Source of the DNA: Neocallimastix lanati (nom. inval.)
Lineage: Eukaryota > Neocallimastigomycota > Neocallimastigomycetes > Neocallimastigales > Neocallimastigaceae
DNA length: 64,000 nt
Reading direction: 5' to 3'
NCBI GenBank assembly: GCA_016946835.1
Contig: JACVTC010000004.1
Coordinates: 1,272,501-1,336,500, forward strand
Part shown: positions 53,365 to 64,000 of the stretch, piece after piece
Layout: each line of letters opens with the position of its first letter
Position numbering within the stretch: the stretch's first letter is position 1
Translations under genes and position numbers: made by a program
The notes under the pieces: model-generated
Told to the model about the DNA's origin: nothing
Seen by the model: only the letters and a program-made list of their open reading frames with translations
Database searches by the model: none

Positions 53365-53531
53365 TAAGTATTAAATATAAATTTAAAAAACATTTATAAT
53401 TAGTAAATATGATATATTAAAATTAATTTATTAATAATACATATTAATATAAAAATATGGAACTCTAAAAAAATAAAAAAAAAAAAATTAATTGAATTTT
53501 TTACCTTTTAATACTTTAATTATATCAAGTC
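52870..53531. repeat. Tandem 331-bp duplication of the helicase E 3' end
   Basis: 52,870-53,200 and 53,201-53,531 are near-identical (offset 331 bp, e.g. ggtttttaaa at 52,891 and 53,222). Each unit holds the terminal exon, the last intron and the end of the preceding exon of copy E. The distal unit is therefore a spare, unused 3' end. Confidence 0.9.
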
Positions 53532-56363
53532 TATGTTTTTCTTTTTGACTTTCATATTTTTCTTGTCTTTCCGGTTTTTCTTCATCAATTGTTTTCTTTA
53601 AATTTTCGAAAAAGTCTTTAGGAAGAATGTTTTTGGGGAAATAATGTGGTGTATTGAAAAATTTTTTACCTTCAAATATAAAATTATCATTTGATTTCAT
53701 ATCCTTAATAATTTTTAACCAATGGTCATTAGTACATAAAGTTCTCATATTACCAATAATAATTAAGGAATTTCGAGCTCGAGTAAGAGAAACATTAACT
53801 CGATTAGCATTTCTTAAGAATCCAATTTTCCCATCAGATCGAACTGTTGATAAAATAACAATATCATTTTCTTGTCCTTGGTAACTATCGACAGTATTGA
53901 CTTGAATATTTTCAAAAATATTAGCTTTCTTTAAAAGTTCTTTAAATCTTGAATCACTTTCTAAATCAATTATTTCATCATAAAATGAAAATATTTTGTT
54001 ATTAAATTTATTTTTAGATATTTCTAAAAAATCATTTAACGTATCTTCATAATACTCTCTTAATTTCTTTTTAATTAATGATACTTGAGCATTATAAAAT
54101 GTAATGATAGAAATTCTTTTAGAGAAACAAATATTTGAATAGCTATGTAAGAGTTCATTAATACAATTAATAACAAGTTGAGCTTCTTCTTCATTACTTA
54201 TGGATGAATTATTATTTTGAGAAGTATTCCCTTTTACATTATAAAATACAAGAGGTCCAAAATTTTTATTATCTTTACACCATTCGCCTATCCATTCTTT
54301 GGATTTAACATTTTCACCATCGGAAATTTTATTTTTATAGAATGCTTTATTGGCAAGTCTACTAATATCTGGATGCATACGATATTGAACATTTAAGAGA
54401 GTGAGTTCACTCTTAGATCTTTTATAAATACGTTCAAATAAACTTCTTCCATAATTACATTGTTTTAATTTACCAGATTTAACGGTTGGTGGAAGTTGTT
54501 TAGGATCACCAATTAAAACAATTTGAGGAATATTATACTTGAAAGGAATTAACGTAGTTAATTCAGTAGCTTGACATGCTTCATCAATAATTAAAAGACT
54601 AAATCCTAAATTTTCTATTAATTTGTTACCACTACTACATAATGTACAAACAATGACATTGGCTTCATTTAATTTTTTTTTTAATTCATGATCATCTAAA
54701 TCATTATCAACACAATATCTATTTGATTTATTATATTCTATATCTTTTTCTTCTATATAAAATATATAATATAAAATACGTTCGTATTATTTATATATAA
54801 TTAATAAAATTTATTATTTTATATATATTATTATTATGATTATTTATTATTATAACTTATCATTTTATTAATTTACCTTTTTTAAATTTGACATTCATTT
54901 CATCACTAGCACGATATCTGAATGATTTAATATATTCTTTATCTTTTTCTTCTATATAAAAAAAGATATATATGTATATAATAAATAATTTGTTTATATT
55001 ATTTATATATAATTAATAAAATTTAAATTAATCATCCAAATTTTATTATTTTATATTTGTTATCATTATTTATTATTATCATTATTATTATTTAATATTT
55101 CATTGATTTACCTTTTTTTAATCTTCTAATAATTTCATCACAAGCATAATTACTTGGAGCACAGACAAGAATTTTTGATTCATTTCCAGTAAGAATATTA
55201 TATTGTAATTCTCGATCAATAATCGCAACAAGTACTGAAGTTTTACCTGTACCAGGTGGACCATGAATTAATGAAATCGCTCTACCTTTAACTTTACATA
55301 AAGCACATGCTTGAGATTCATTTAATTTATAGTCATTAATCACATTTTTTGTTATATTTTTATATTCTGGTCCATAATATATTATGCTTTTATTGATTGC
55401 AGGATCAATTTTTCCACTGGTAATAATTTTACAAATAGGTAAGGAAGAATTTTCAACTAAATAATTTAAAATTCTATATTCTTTTATAATTGCTCCGAAT
55501 GACATGATATGAATACAAATCCATTGTCCTCTTTCTCTAATAATTTCATATTGAAGTCTATCAATTTTTTCAGAGGATATACAGGTCATGCAAATTATAT
55601 TTAATTTATCATCAGGAGATATGGTGTTTCCTAAGTTTAATGATCTCATTTTTTTAATAAAATCATCATCATCATCATCATCATCAAAATCAGAACTATC
55701 TAAAGAAAAAGTAGATTCATCATAGTCGTTTACGATACTATCGGATTTTCTGTAAAACATAAGGGTATCAAAGTATATAGTTTTGAAATCATCACTTATT
55801 TTTGCTAAATAAAGTAAATCATTCCATTTTATTTCACCAGAAGATCTTTGTTCTTTATGTTTCGTTCCACTTTGGATAAAATCCATTCCATCATATCCAG
55901 ATAAAAAATAGTAAGGCATAGCAATCTTTAAATAACATGAAGTATTTTCAAATAGATGAAATGAATCATTACTATTCTTAAAAGCTTTTACATCAACATT
56001 AACGGCAACATCTTTGAAATTTATTTTTCTCTCATTTAATTTTTCATTGAAAGATCTTAATTCTTCTTTACATTCTATATGAAATAATGGGTCTATTACC
56101 TATATGTATGTATAAATATATTTTAAAATAATTTATTTTAATTAATTATAGTTTAGTATTTTATTAATTTACTTAATATTAATTTTATTAAATAAAAAGA
56201 TATTTACTTTATAGTATTCCTGCATAGAATTGTAAGTATCTTTCAGTATAGGAAATTTCTTTTTCCTTATATCAGAATATGGATCTGAAGTTAATTCCCA
56301 TTTATAAGGACTTTGTACACAAGAAAAATAAAAGTCATTTTCTTCATTTCGGGAACTAACCAT
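53246..56363 (-). CDS. UPF1/SEN1-like SF1B helicase, copy E, with an extra exon
   Basis: Five exons (56208-56363, 55112-56099, 54877-54951, 53505-54752, 53246-53328) sum to 2,550 nt, 849 residues, with all phases closing. The full motif set is present: GPPGTGKTS, DEACQ, GDPKQLPPT, YRMHP, DSYQGQEND and SLTRARN. It is the most diverged of the two intact copies (shorter N-terminus MVSSRNEEND and a longer poly-Asp linker). The 75-nt third exon is absent from copy C. It is a hybrid of the start of the Walker B exon and the end of the Walker A exon and adds 25 residues in frame between the two ATPase motifs. Function as for copy C. Whether the extra segment is tolerated is not known. Confidence 0.85.
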
Positions 56364-56600
56364 TATTTTTAAAAATTATTAATAAATATTAAAAATATTA
56401 AAATATTAATTATTATTTTGTATAATAAGAAATTATAAAAAAAAAAGATTAGATAATTATTTTTCTTTTTATATTTTTTTTCTCTTAAAAGTATTTAATT
56501 AAATTTTTACGGAAAATGTTTATTTTTTATTGAGGTTTAAATATTATTTATGAATATATTAATAATTATTTATATAAATTAAATCAATATATTATATTAA

Positions 56601-56633
<33 letters not shown>

Positions 56634-56839
56634 GAAAAGAAAAAACCAATAGTTTTTTTTTTTTTTTTTTATTTTAAATTAAATTATTTAAAAATATTTA
56701 AAAATAAAAATTATTTAATATATTTTCAATAATTTTTATGTCTTTTTTTAGATTATAATTAATTATCAAATCAAATATTATATTTATATATTAATTTTTT
56801 TATATTTTTTTTGATAATTTTTTCTTTACACTGATATTA
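56364..56839. other. Upstream flank of helicase copy E
   Basis: A/T-rich with poly-A and poly-T runs. It marks the end of the helicase array. No gene is seen. Confidence 0.5.
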
Positions 56840-57265
56840 ACGATATTAACGACTGGAGAACAATAGTACCTCCAGTTTATCTCTTAAATGTATTAGAGAC
56901 TCATTAGATTCTATTCCATACCGTTTCGGTCTTGACACGGACCTCTATCTAAGCAAGGATAATATGAAAGACATTCCCAATATGCCGCATTATACTACGC
57001 GTTTCTTTTAAATGATCTACTAAACCGTCATTGAGAAAGAAATAACAACATTAATCTTCTAATAAAGCAAGTACTATCTACATTAGCAATAATATAGTCT
57101 AGCAATAGGAATACGAATACCAACTTCACTTATAGAGAAAAGCACATTAAGAGGATGAAAATGGTCAAATATAAATTCAGAAGGTAGTAGGAGTTCATTT
57201 AGAAACCTTAACTGTATTATTATTCTCTAATATTAGCACATCAGGATAAAACTGGAAAGACATAT
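56840..57265 (-). mobile_element. Probable LINE C-terminal coding scrap
   Basis: This is one of the least A/T-biased patches of the window. On the minus strand, with frame breaks, it reads ISEVGIRIPIARL, then a KINVVISF patch, and then PKRYGIESNESLIHL, which resembles the C-x2-C...H...C knuckle near the end of LINE proteins with the cysteines lost. The distal part is shared with 1-215. Family placement is tentative. Confidence 0.42.
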
Positions 57266-57724
57266 GAATATTTTAAAAAAAATTTTTTTTACTATTTAAT
57301 AATAAAATAAATTAAATTATTCGAATTTTTATTAAAACAATAAATTAAAGATATAGAAGGATAATTCTTAAATTTATCCATATTAATATTTCTCCATTTA
57401 TTTATAAATTAACAACCAAAACCAAAACGCATAATAATATCGATAATTTAATATAAATTATATAATTACATTTATCCAATCAAATTACTCAATATTATAT
57501 AAAAAAGATTTTAAGATTAGATTCGAAAAGTAACCTGTAATAAGATTTTAAAATTTATTTTATAATATTAATAAAGGAATGGAATTGGGTTAGGGGTTAG
57601 GTTGATGGAACATTTATATGAATTGCAAATTAATTTTGGTTAATTTATTAAAATTGGAGATAGATGATTACCATTCAAAATTAATATATCTTTATTTTTA
57701 GGTTAAGTCATTCGATAGTGGCTG
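57266..57724. other. Intergenic, nothing recognised
   Basis: A/T-rich. A short gggttaggggttagg string near 57,596 resembles telomere repeats but is too short to call. Confidence 0.4.
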
Positions 57725-58180
57725 ATCCATACTTTATACATTGATTCTACTAGAGTTGCTATTTCTGAAGAACCTGATAGTTGAAATGTATCAATTACAG
57801 GAATTTGCAAAGTTATTAATTGTAATACCTTTTAATGAAATATTTCAAAAAATGAATAAGTTGAAGATATTATATGGCAAGATAATAATTTAGAAAAGTA
57901 CGCTATGACATTTATGCATATACTTACGGAATCATTAAAAAACATATAAAAATGAATCTTTAATAATTCCTAATGAGGTTAAAAAAGTTACAAAAGAATT
58001 TATTTTAAAGGGTGATTTAGTTGGTGAATTTATTATCGAAAAGTTTGTAGAATCTGTAGGCTTAGAAGTTAATATTTATATAGTATAGAGATAGTATAAA
58101 CAATGGAATAAATTCTATATTAATGAAAATAAAAACTGTGAATTTTTTGAATTATTTAAATTAGTGTTAGAAAAGTTTAA
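57725..58180 (+). pseudogene. D5-like (viral-type) primase-helicase C-terminal remnant
   Basis: Across shifting frames the plus strand shows, in family order, an AISEEPD patch (the EP motif of D5-like SF3 helicases), an IPFNEIF patch (their VIPF motif), a helical stretch with AMTFMHILTESL, then IPNEVKKVTKEFILKGD followed by a GEFI patch, and a C-terminal YKQWNKFY patch. This order is that of the C-terminal half of primase-helicases of large DNA viruses, Maverick-type elements and some plasmids. Several stops and an apparent deletion between the EP and VIPF motifs make it non-functional. The host-gene alternative is unlikely because nuclear replicative helicases lack this tail. Confidence 0.6.
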
Positions 58181-59029
58181 TATTATGTTGAAAATAATAT
58201 TATTAAAAATTACGAATTAATTGTAGGTAGTTATTAAAAATACGAATTAATTGTAGATAGTTATTAAAAATTACGAATTAATTGTAGATAGTAAATTATA
58301 CTAATATGATTAATTTAAAATTTCTATTAATTATACAAAATATTAATTTTTGGTATAATAAGATTATATGTTCTAATTATATAATTTAATTTAAAATATT
58401 ATTAATAAAATAAAATATTTTTAATTATTTTTTAAAATTAAATTTAAATAATTTTATATAAAATTTTTGTTAAACTAGAAAATAAACATAAATTATTTTT
58501 TTAATAAAATAAAATATTTTTAATTATTTTTTAAAATTAAATTTAAATAAATTTATATAAAATTTTTGTTAAACTAGAAAATAAACATAAATTATTTTTT
58601 TAACTAGGAAATATAAATTAATAGCTTTTATAATTTTTATAATATCTAATAAATGAAGACTGTTACCATTAAAGAAAATATAAACTAATATAAATAATTT
58701 CAACCATTTATTATTATTTGCTTTTAAAATAATTCATTAATAAATGAAAAATATAATAATTTTACTCTTTAATATTATAAAAGATATTTATTATATAAAA
58801 AAAATTTCTATTTTCTATAGTAGATTATTTTAATATTTTTTTTAACTGAAAACAATAATAAATATTATTATTTTTTATATTTTTTATATTTCCTGGAAAA
58901 TATTAAAATATCATTAATAGAACTTTTTTTATTAACAATAATATTAAATAAATCATCTAATGAGATTTGCTTTTTAGATATCTAACTTTAACATTAGCAA
59001 TATATAAATATTTTATAGTTAAATTTAGA
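58181..59029. other. A/T-rich gap with a small tandem repeat
   Basis: Includes a short tandem acgaattaattgtag repeat (about 58,213-58,290) and a near-perfect duplication of about 110 bp (about 58,395-58,500 and 58,500-58,610: aaataaacataaattattttt and its flank). No gene is seen. Confidence 0.5.
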
Positions 59030-60090
59030 GTTATGAACTATTAAGACATCTCTTTATAGAGTGAAGCATTTCTCCATGTTGCATTTCGCCAATTGAAAAT
59101 TATTAAATGAATGAATATAATATAAATAAATAAATTAGAAAATTACTAATATTGATGTACTTATTTTTTTAAAATATATTTTTATAATTAAATATTTTTT
59201 TATAAATAATTATTTTATTACTATTATATAAAATATTAAAATATATCTTTATAATTAAATATATTTTTATAATTCAATATTATGGATAATATTTTATTAC
59301 TATTTTACAAAAATTATAAATAATTATATTATTATTTTACATAAATTATAAATAATTATTTTATTATTATTTTACAAAAATTATAAATAATTATTTTATT
59401 ACTATTTTACAAAATATTTAATTAAAATATATTATTTGTTAAAATAAAATTAAAATAATATTTATTATTATTACTAACTAAATATTATAAAAAAAGTTTT
59501 AAAAAAACATTTTTTGAATTTTTGTACATATATTAATTTATTATATCAATACGCCACTTGATGAAATATTTATATCAATACGCCGCTTGATGAAATGCAA
59601 CTCTCCCCTTTTTATTTAACCAATTCCTAATCTACCACCTTTAGCTCTACCTCAATAGGTTGTCTAGTTACAGAATTTATATTAAACAATATTTTTATAA
59701 AACATTTTTTCTTTAACTTGATGTTGTAAAGCATTATAATAACAAATATCAATCATAGATTCAATCATTATTTCATTATTGTATAATAATAAATCATCAT
59801 TTTCTAATTTATTTAATAACTCTTCATAATTAATAATATTGATAAATCCGAATTAAATCTAATGCGAGAATTAGTTGGTTCTTTAGTAATAAATTTTATA
59901 AGCATTTCTAATAAATAACCTATAGTCTTTCCAGAAAAAAAAACATGAAGATTTATAGTAATATCAGTTATAACTCCTGATCTGTAAATGGTAATTGACA
60001 TTCAGGAATAGTATCGTCAGTCACACCTTTTTGAGAATATATGTTTGAAAATTTATCACTTATTTGAGGTTTATAAATATGATAAGTTTT
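59030..60090 (-). pseudogene. RNA polymerase second-largest subunit remnant
   Basis: Minus-strand pieces follow the order of the conserved C-terminal half of Rpb2/beta-type subunits: ISDKFSN..SQKG (the GDKF..RHGQKG motif) at about 60,085-60,030; LPFTDQE then a DITINLH and TIGYLLE patch (MPFT..G.PDIIINPH..PSRMTIG) near 59,990-59,900; YNALQHQVKEKMF near 59,720; TRQPIEGRAKGG with a frame break (TRQP.EGR) near 59,670-59,620; and IGEMQHGEMLH (GEMERD) at about 59,100. Frameshifts, stops and a 450-bp A/T insertion before the last piece show decay. The ALQHQVKEK variant looks closer to viral polymerases than to nuclear Rpb2, but I cannot run a tree. It neighbours the D5-like remnant. Confidence 0.68.
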
Positions 60091-60342
60091 TAACAAATAG
60101 TAATTAGTTTATAATAAAGAATTTAAAATATAAATATCAAATGATTTGATTCTCTTAGGTTTTCTAAAATTTAGAATTTTCCTGAAAATTTATGCTGAAA
60201 TTATTAATTTTGTTTTTTTCTTTTAATAAAAAATATTATTTTTAAAATTTAATTTATAAAAATTATTATTTAAAAAATTAAATAAAGATAAAGTTTTTTT
60301 GTTTTTATAATTTTATTTAATATCCTAAAATGGTTGATTAAA

Positions 60343-60673
<331 letters not shown>

Positions 60674-60982
60674 TTAAAGTTATAATAGTTGCAAATCAAC
60701 TATCAACTATTCAAAAATTTCCAATAAAATATTAAAAATTAAATTTAAATATATATATATTTTTATTTAAAAAAATTATTAGATATTTTTTTATTATTAT
60801 TATATATTTTTTATACAATATTCTTTATTTGCAAACAGTAATGAATAAATATTTTTTTTTTTGTTTTGCTGTAGATAATTATAATTATTAAAAAATTATA
60901 TTTGAATTTAATATATAATTATTAAAAAGTTATATTTAAATTTAATACATAGCAAGTTATTCAAAGAAAAATAAATAATAAA

Positions 60983-62724
60983 ATGCATTTATTTTGTTGT
61001 TTTAATATTAATATAGGAAAAAAGAATAAAGAGAAAAAATTTTTAAATAAAGATAATTCAAATATCTTAACTAATCAATCTATTTCAAATGAAATTATTA
61101 AAAATACATATTCAGTGGAAAGAAATGAGAGGAAAAATGTTTCATTAATATCAACAAATAAAACTAATTCTATTGATAATAATAATAATAAAATTGAAGA
61201 TTTAAATACTTCTATTAATACTTCGGTTATAGCTGTCACAGCAAATTCCAATACTTCAAATTCTAATAATAATGAATATGATATGAACCATACTAATGTT
61301 AGTCATTTGGAAAAAAGCTATCTTCAAGATAAATGTAACTCCTTAAAATTTTGTTCTCCTACAACAGGTTCATCTTTTCATTCAAATAATCAGAGTATGA
61401 TTGATTTTCAATCAGCAGCTTCTTTAAACTCTATCACAGAATCATTTTTTACAACGGCTTCTGAATCTTCGTTAGCATTAGATATAACAAAAGTAACAAC
61501 AACAACAACAACAACTATTAATAATAATGATAAAAAATACTTCAATAATCATTCAGATTCTTTTCTTTCAACTACCAATAATTATCAGTCATCGCTTTCA
61601 AACACTAATACTTCTATTAACGATACCAACTTTACTGATACTAAAACTAAATCTATTAATAAAAATGCACAGTATTCCACGGATATTGATTTACAAACTA
61701 TGACTGCTTCAAAATTAGACAATATTGCTGAAAGAGCTTTAAATCCAAATTTAATTAATTATACCCTTGATTCCGTAATAAAGAATAGAATTAAAGTATA
61801 TACTAGAGTAAGGCCATCTACTGGCATTAATGAATATATCATATTAGGTTATTTGGATAATGTTACATTAAGAGAAGCTTATGAAGTTTACATGGATTTA
61901 GAATATCGTAAAGAATGGGATGATTTAAAACAGCAAATTAATATTTTTGAGAGAAAAAATAAAAAGAAAAAGGATGGAACATCTCCTTCCTCTTCCTCAT
62001 TGGGTAAAAATTATTTAAAAGATTTTGAAATTCATTGGGAAATAAAGTTACCATGGCCATTTTCAAATCGTGAGTATGTTTTTGAAAGAAATACATATGA
62101 ACATAAGGTAAAATGACTAATAAATAATAATTATAATATAATGATAATTATTATTATCGTTTGTTATTATCCAATATATAATATACTAATATTTTTATTA
62201 TTAAAATTATATTTAAATAATTATATACCTATTTTTTTTTAAAGTATAATGATATGATTTTCTTAATTGCAGATAATAGTTCACTAGATAATGATGAAGA
62301 AGTTACACAAGAAGTAAAAAATTTTGGAACTATTCGTATTACCGAATATGAACAAACAACAGTATTTTATTCTGATCGTGAAGATGGAAAATGCAATGTT
62401 TATATGGAGGTATATATTTTTTTTCATATACAATATTAATAATTAATAATAATAATGATTTTTCATTTCCTTTTCTGTGTATATATATATATATATATAT
62501 ACTTTTTTTGATAGTATTACGATGATCCAAAAGGAAATATACCATTAATGTTAAAAAATTGGGTTGTTGGAAAAGCAGCACCTAATTTTATTATGAATAT
62601 TGAGAAAGCATGTAAAGAATATAAAGCATTTGAAAAAAGATTGGCAAATAATAAGCATGTGAAAGAATTAAACGAGATTCTTGGGAAATCTATTCAAGAA
62701 GCATTTGATGATTTCGAATTATGA
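60983..62724 (+). CDS. START-domain lipid-binding protein (PCTP/StarD-like)
   Basis: Three exons (60983-62107, 62245-62409, 62515-62724) sum to 1,500 nt, 499 residues. The second acceptor is the AAAG at 62,244, because the later GCAG would break the frame. The N-terminal half (about 1-240) is Asn/Ser/Thr-rich and disordered-looking, opening MHLFCCFN, where paired cysteines could be lipidated. A START domain covers about residues 250-475: IKVYTRVRP, a YRKEWDD segment, PWPFSNREYVFER, an IFLIADNSSLD strand, and DDPKGNIPLMLKNWVVGKAA leading into the C-terminal helix. This pattern is closest to phosphatidylcholine-transfer-type START proteins, which carry a lipid in a hydrophobic pocket. The ligand cannot be read from sequence. 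A 330-bp (AAT)n array lies in the upstream region. Confidence 0.85.
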
Positions 62725-63789
62725 TAAAAATTAAATAGTAATAATAATTAGAATAATGATAAGAATAAATTTTTAAATAAACAATAACAATAACAACAAC
62801 AACAACAACAAAGAAAAAAAAAAAAAAAAAAATAAATTTTAAGCAAATAATAAGTAAATTTATAAAAAAAAATTAATAAATACAAACATATAAATAAAGG
62901 ACAAAGCTTTTTATTGATAATAATTACAATAACAACAATAAAAAATTATGAAATAAAGATAAGAAATATATTATACAATTTATAATTATTAATTTCATTT
63001 AATGAAATAATAATAAAAATAAAAAAAGTACAAAATAGCAATTTGATAAAATCAATTAATAAGAAAAGCAACATTGTTAAAATATTCTTATTATTCATCA
63101 AAAATCATTATATATTCAAAGGTAAATAGAAAACAAAAAAAAAATATATATCGTAATAAAACTATTTAAATTTTATCCTGCAAAAATTAAAATTAAATTT
63201 ATAAAAAAAAAGAAAATTTATTTTATAAAAATTATTATTATTATTATTTTTATTATTATTATTATTATTATTTTTATTTTTATTTTTTGTTTTTTGTTAA
63301 TAAGTTACTATCATTTTTTCATTATTTCTAAATTAAATTTTCATGTATTATTTATAAATTTCATATATTTAATAATTATATATAAATTTGAAATTTTGAT
63401 ACATTAATACAATTTAACACATTAAAAACATTTTTATATCATTTATTTCTGTTACTATATGTACAATTTAATTATATATGTAACATCTATACTTTTATAT
63501 ATTAATCTCAATTTTTAATATTATTAAAAATAATTATTTGAATTTATTAATATTTATTAATATTTATTGTTATTATAATAATAATTCTTTTGTATTAAAA
63601 TTTTGCAATGAATATTTTTTATTTTTTAATTTTTATTTTTTATTTTTATTTTTTTATTTTTTGAGTTTGCACATGTTTTAATATATTATTTACTATTTAA
63701 ATACTTTTTTTATTTTATTATTAATATATATATATATATATATATATTTAATACACATTTTTATTTTTCTAATTATTTACGTATTCTTT
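62725..63789. other. Convergent intergenic stretch
   Basis: Lies between the 3' end of the START gene and the 3' end of the minus-strand gene at the right edge. It holds AAC, ATT and AT runs. No terminator-like structure stands out in the A/T background. Confidence 0.6.
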
Positions 63790-63885
63790 CTAAGATAATT
63801 CATTTTGGAAGTAACAAGCAACATAGTAATTCTTTTGTCCATTATAATCATCAAGCCAACATATACCTTCTTTGATAAGAGATTC
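63790..63885 (-). CDS. Terminal exon of an unidentified gene (partial)
   Basis: After a TAG acceptor at 63,887-63,886 the minus strand reads 31 residues with strongly coding composition (ESLIKEGICWLDDYNG and onward, ending FQNELS) to a TAG stop at 63,790. The upstream exons lie beyond the window or in the A/T stretch to the right. The family is not recognised. Confidence 0.5.
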   Translation of the reverse strand, partial: ESLIKEGICWLDDYNGQKNYYVACYFQNELS

Positions 63886-64000
63886 CTATCGTGTATTATT
63901 TTAAGTTTTGTATACATATTTTCACATTGAAAATTAATGATAAATATTTCCAACTTCTTATATATATATATATAGACATTTTACATTAATATATGTTATT

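Noticed and set aside
53654-53884. Plus-strand frame across the DSYQGQ/SLTRARN region of helicase E
   Set aside because: It is the complement of conserved helicase motifs.
57590-57615. gggttaggggttagg string as an interstitial telomere
   Set aside because: Fewer than three imperfect repeats; too short to distinguish from chance.

Overview
The window is very AT-rich eukaryotic DNA. Genes have short AT-rich introns (5' GTAA/GTAT, 3' TAG/AAG), intergenic DNA is almost pure A/T with long homopolymers and trinucleotide to heptanucleotide arrays, and recognisable proteins are fungal in type (Mub1/SamB, a PAS-kinase-like kinase, a type II membrane nucleotide pyrophosphatase, a START protein). Composition, gene set and retroelement load fit an early-diverging fungus of the anaerobic gut-fungus kind (Neocallimastigomycota). 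That assignment is inference, not read directly.

Layout: 1-215 is a decayed repeat. 1,241-5,845 (-) is a ten-exon Ser/Thr kinase. 9,330-12,288 (-) is an eight-exon ectonucleotide pyrophosphatase/phosphodiesterase. 12.3-21.6 kb is a gene-poor A/T desert with arrays and one hairpin duplication. 21,663-23,390 (+) is an intronless Mub1/SamB-type MYND protein. 25.8-26.1 kb is a LINE scrap. 26,210-31,850 (+) is a nearly pristine Ty1/copia retrotransposon with LTRs, tRNA-half-type primer site, gag, pol and target duplication. 32.3-56.4 kb (-) is an array of five UPF1/SEN1-like SF1B helicase paralogs: two look intact (43.1-46.0 and 53.2-56.4 kb), one has a one-base frameshift (32.3-35.5 kb), one is an internal-deletion pseudogene (39.1-40.8 kb) and one is badly decayed (48.8-50.9 kb). 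LINE pieces, a small poly-A retro-insertion, duplicated non-coding blocks and unidentified coding debris lie between them. 56.8-60.1 kb holds a LINE 3' coding scrap and then, unexpectedly, fragments of a D5-like viral-type primase-helicase (+) and of a multisubunit RNA polymerase second-largest subunit (-). 60,983-62,724 (+) is a three-exon START-domain protein, and a terminal exon of another gene lies at 63,790-63,885 (-).

The kinase, pyrophosphatase, Mub1 homolog and START protein are unrelated single-copy-looking genes. The middle 30 kb is different: a recombinationally active accessory block where a helicase family expands and dies, retroelements insert, and a possible large-DNA-virus or linear-plasmid insertion has decayed. 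Intron-exon structures were assembled by eye from frame, splice sites and family conservation. For the kinase, pyrophosphatase, both intact helicases and the START gene the summed exon lengths give an uninterrupted frame.
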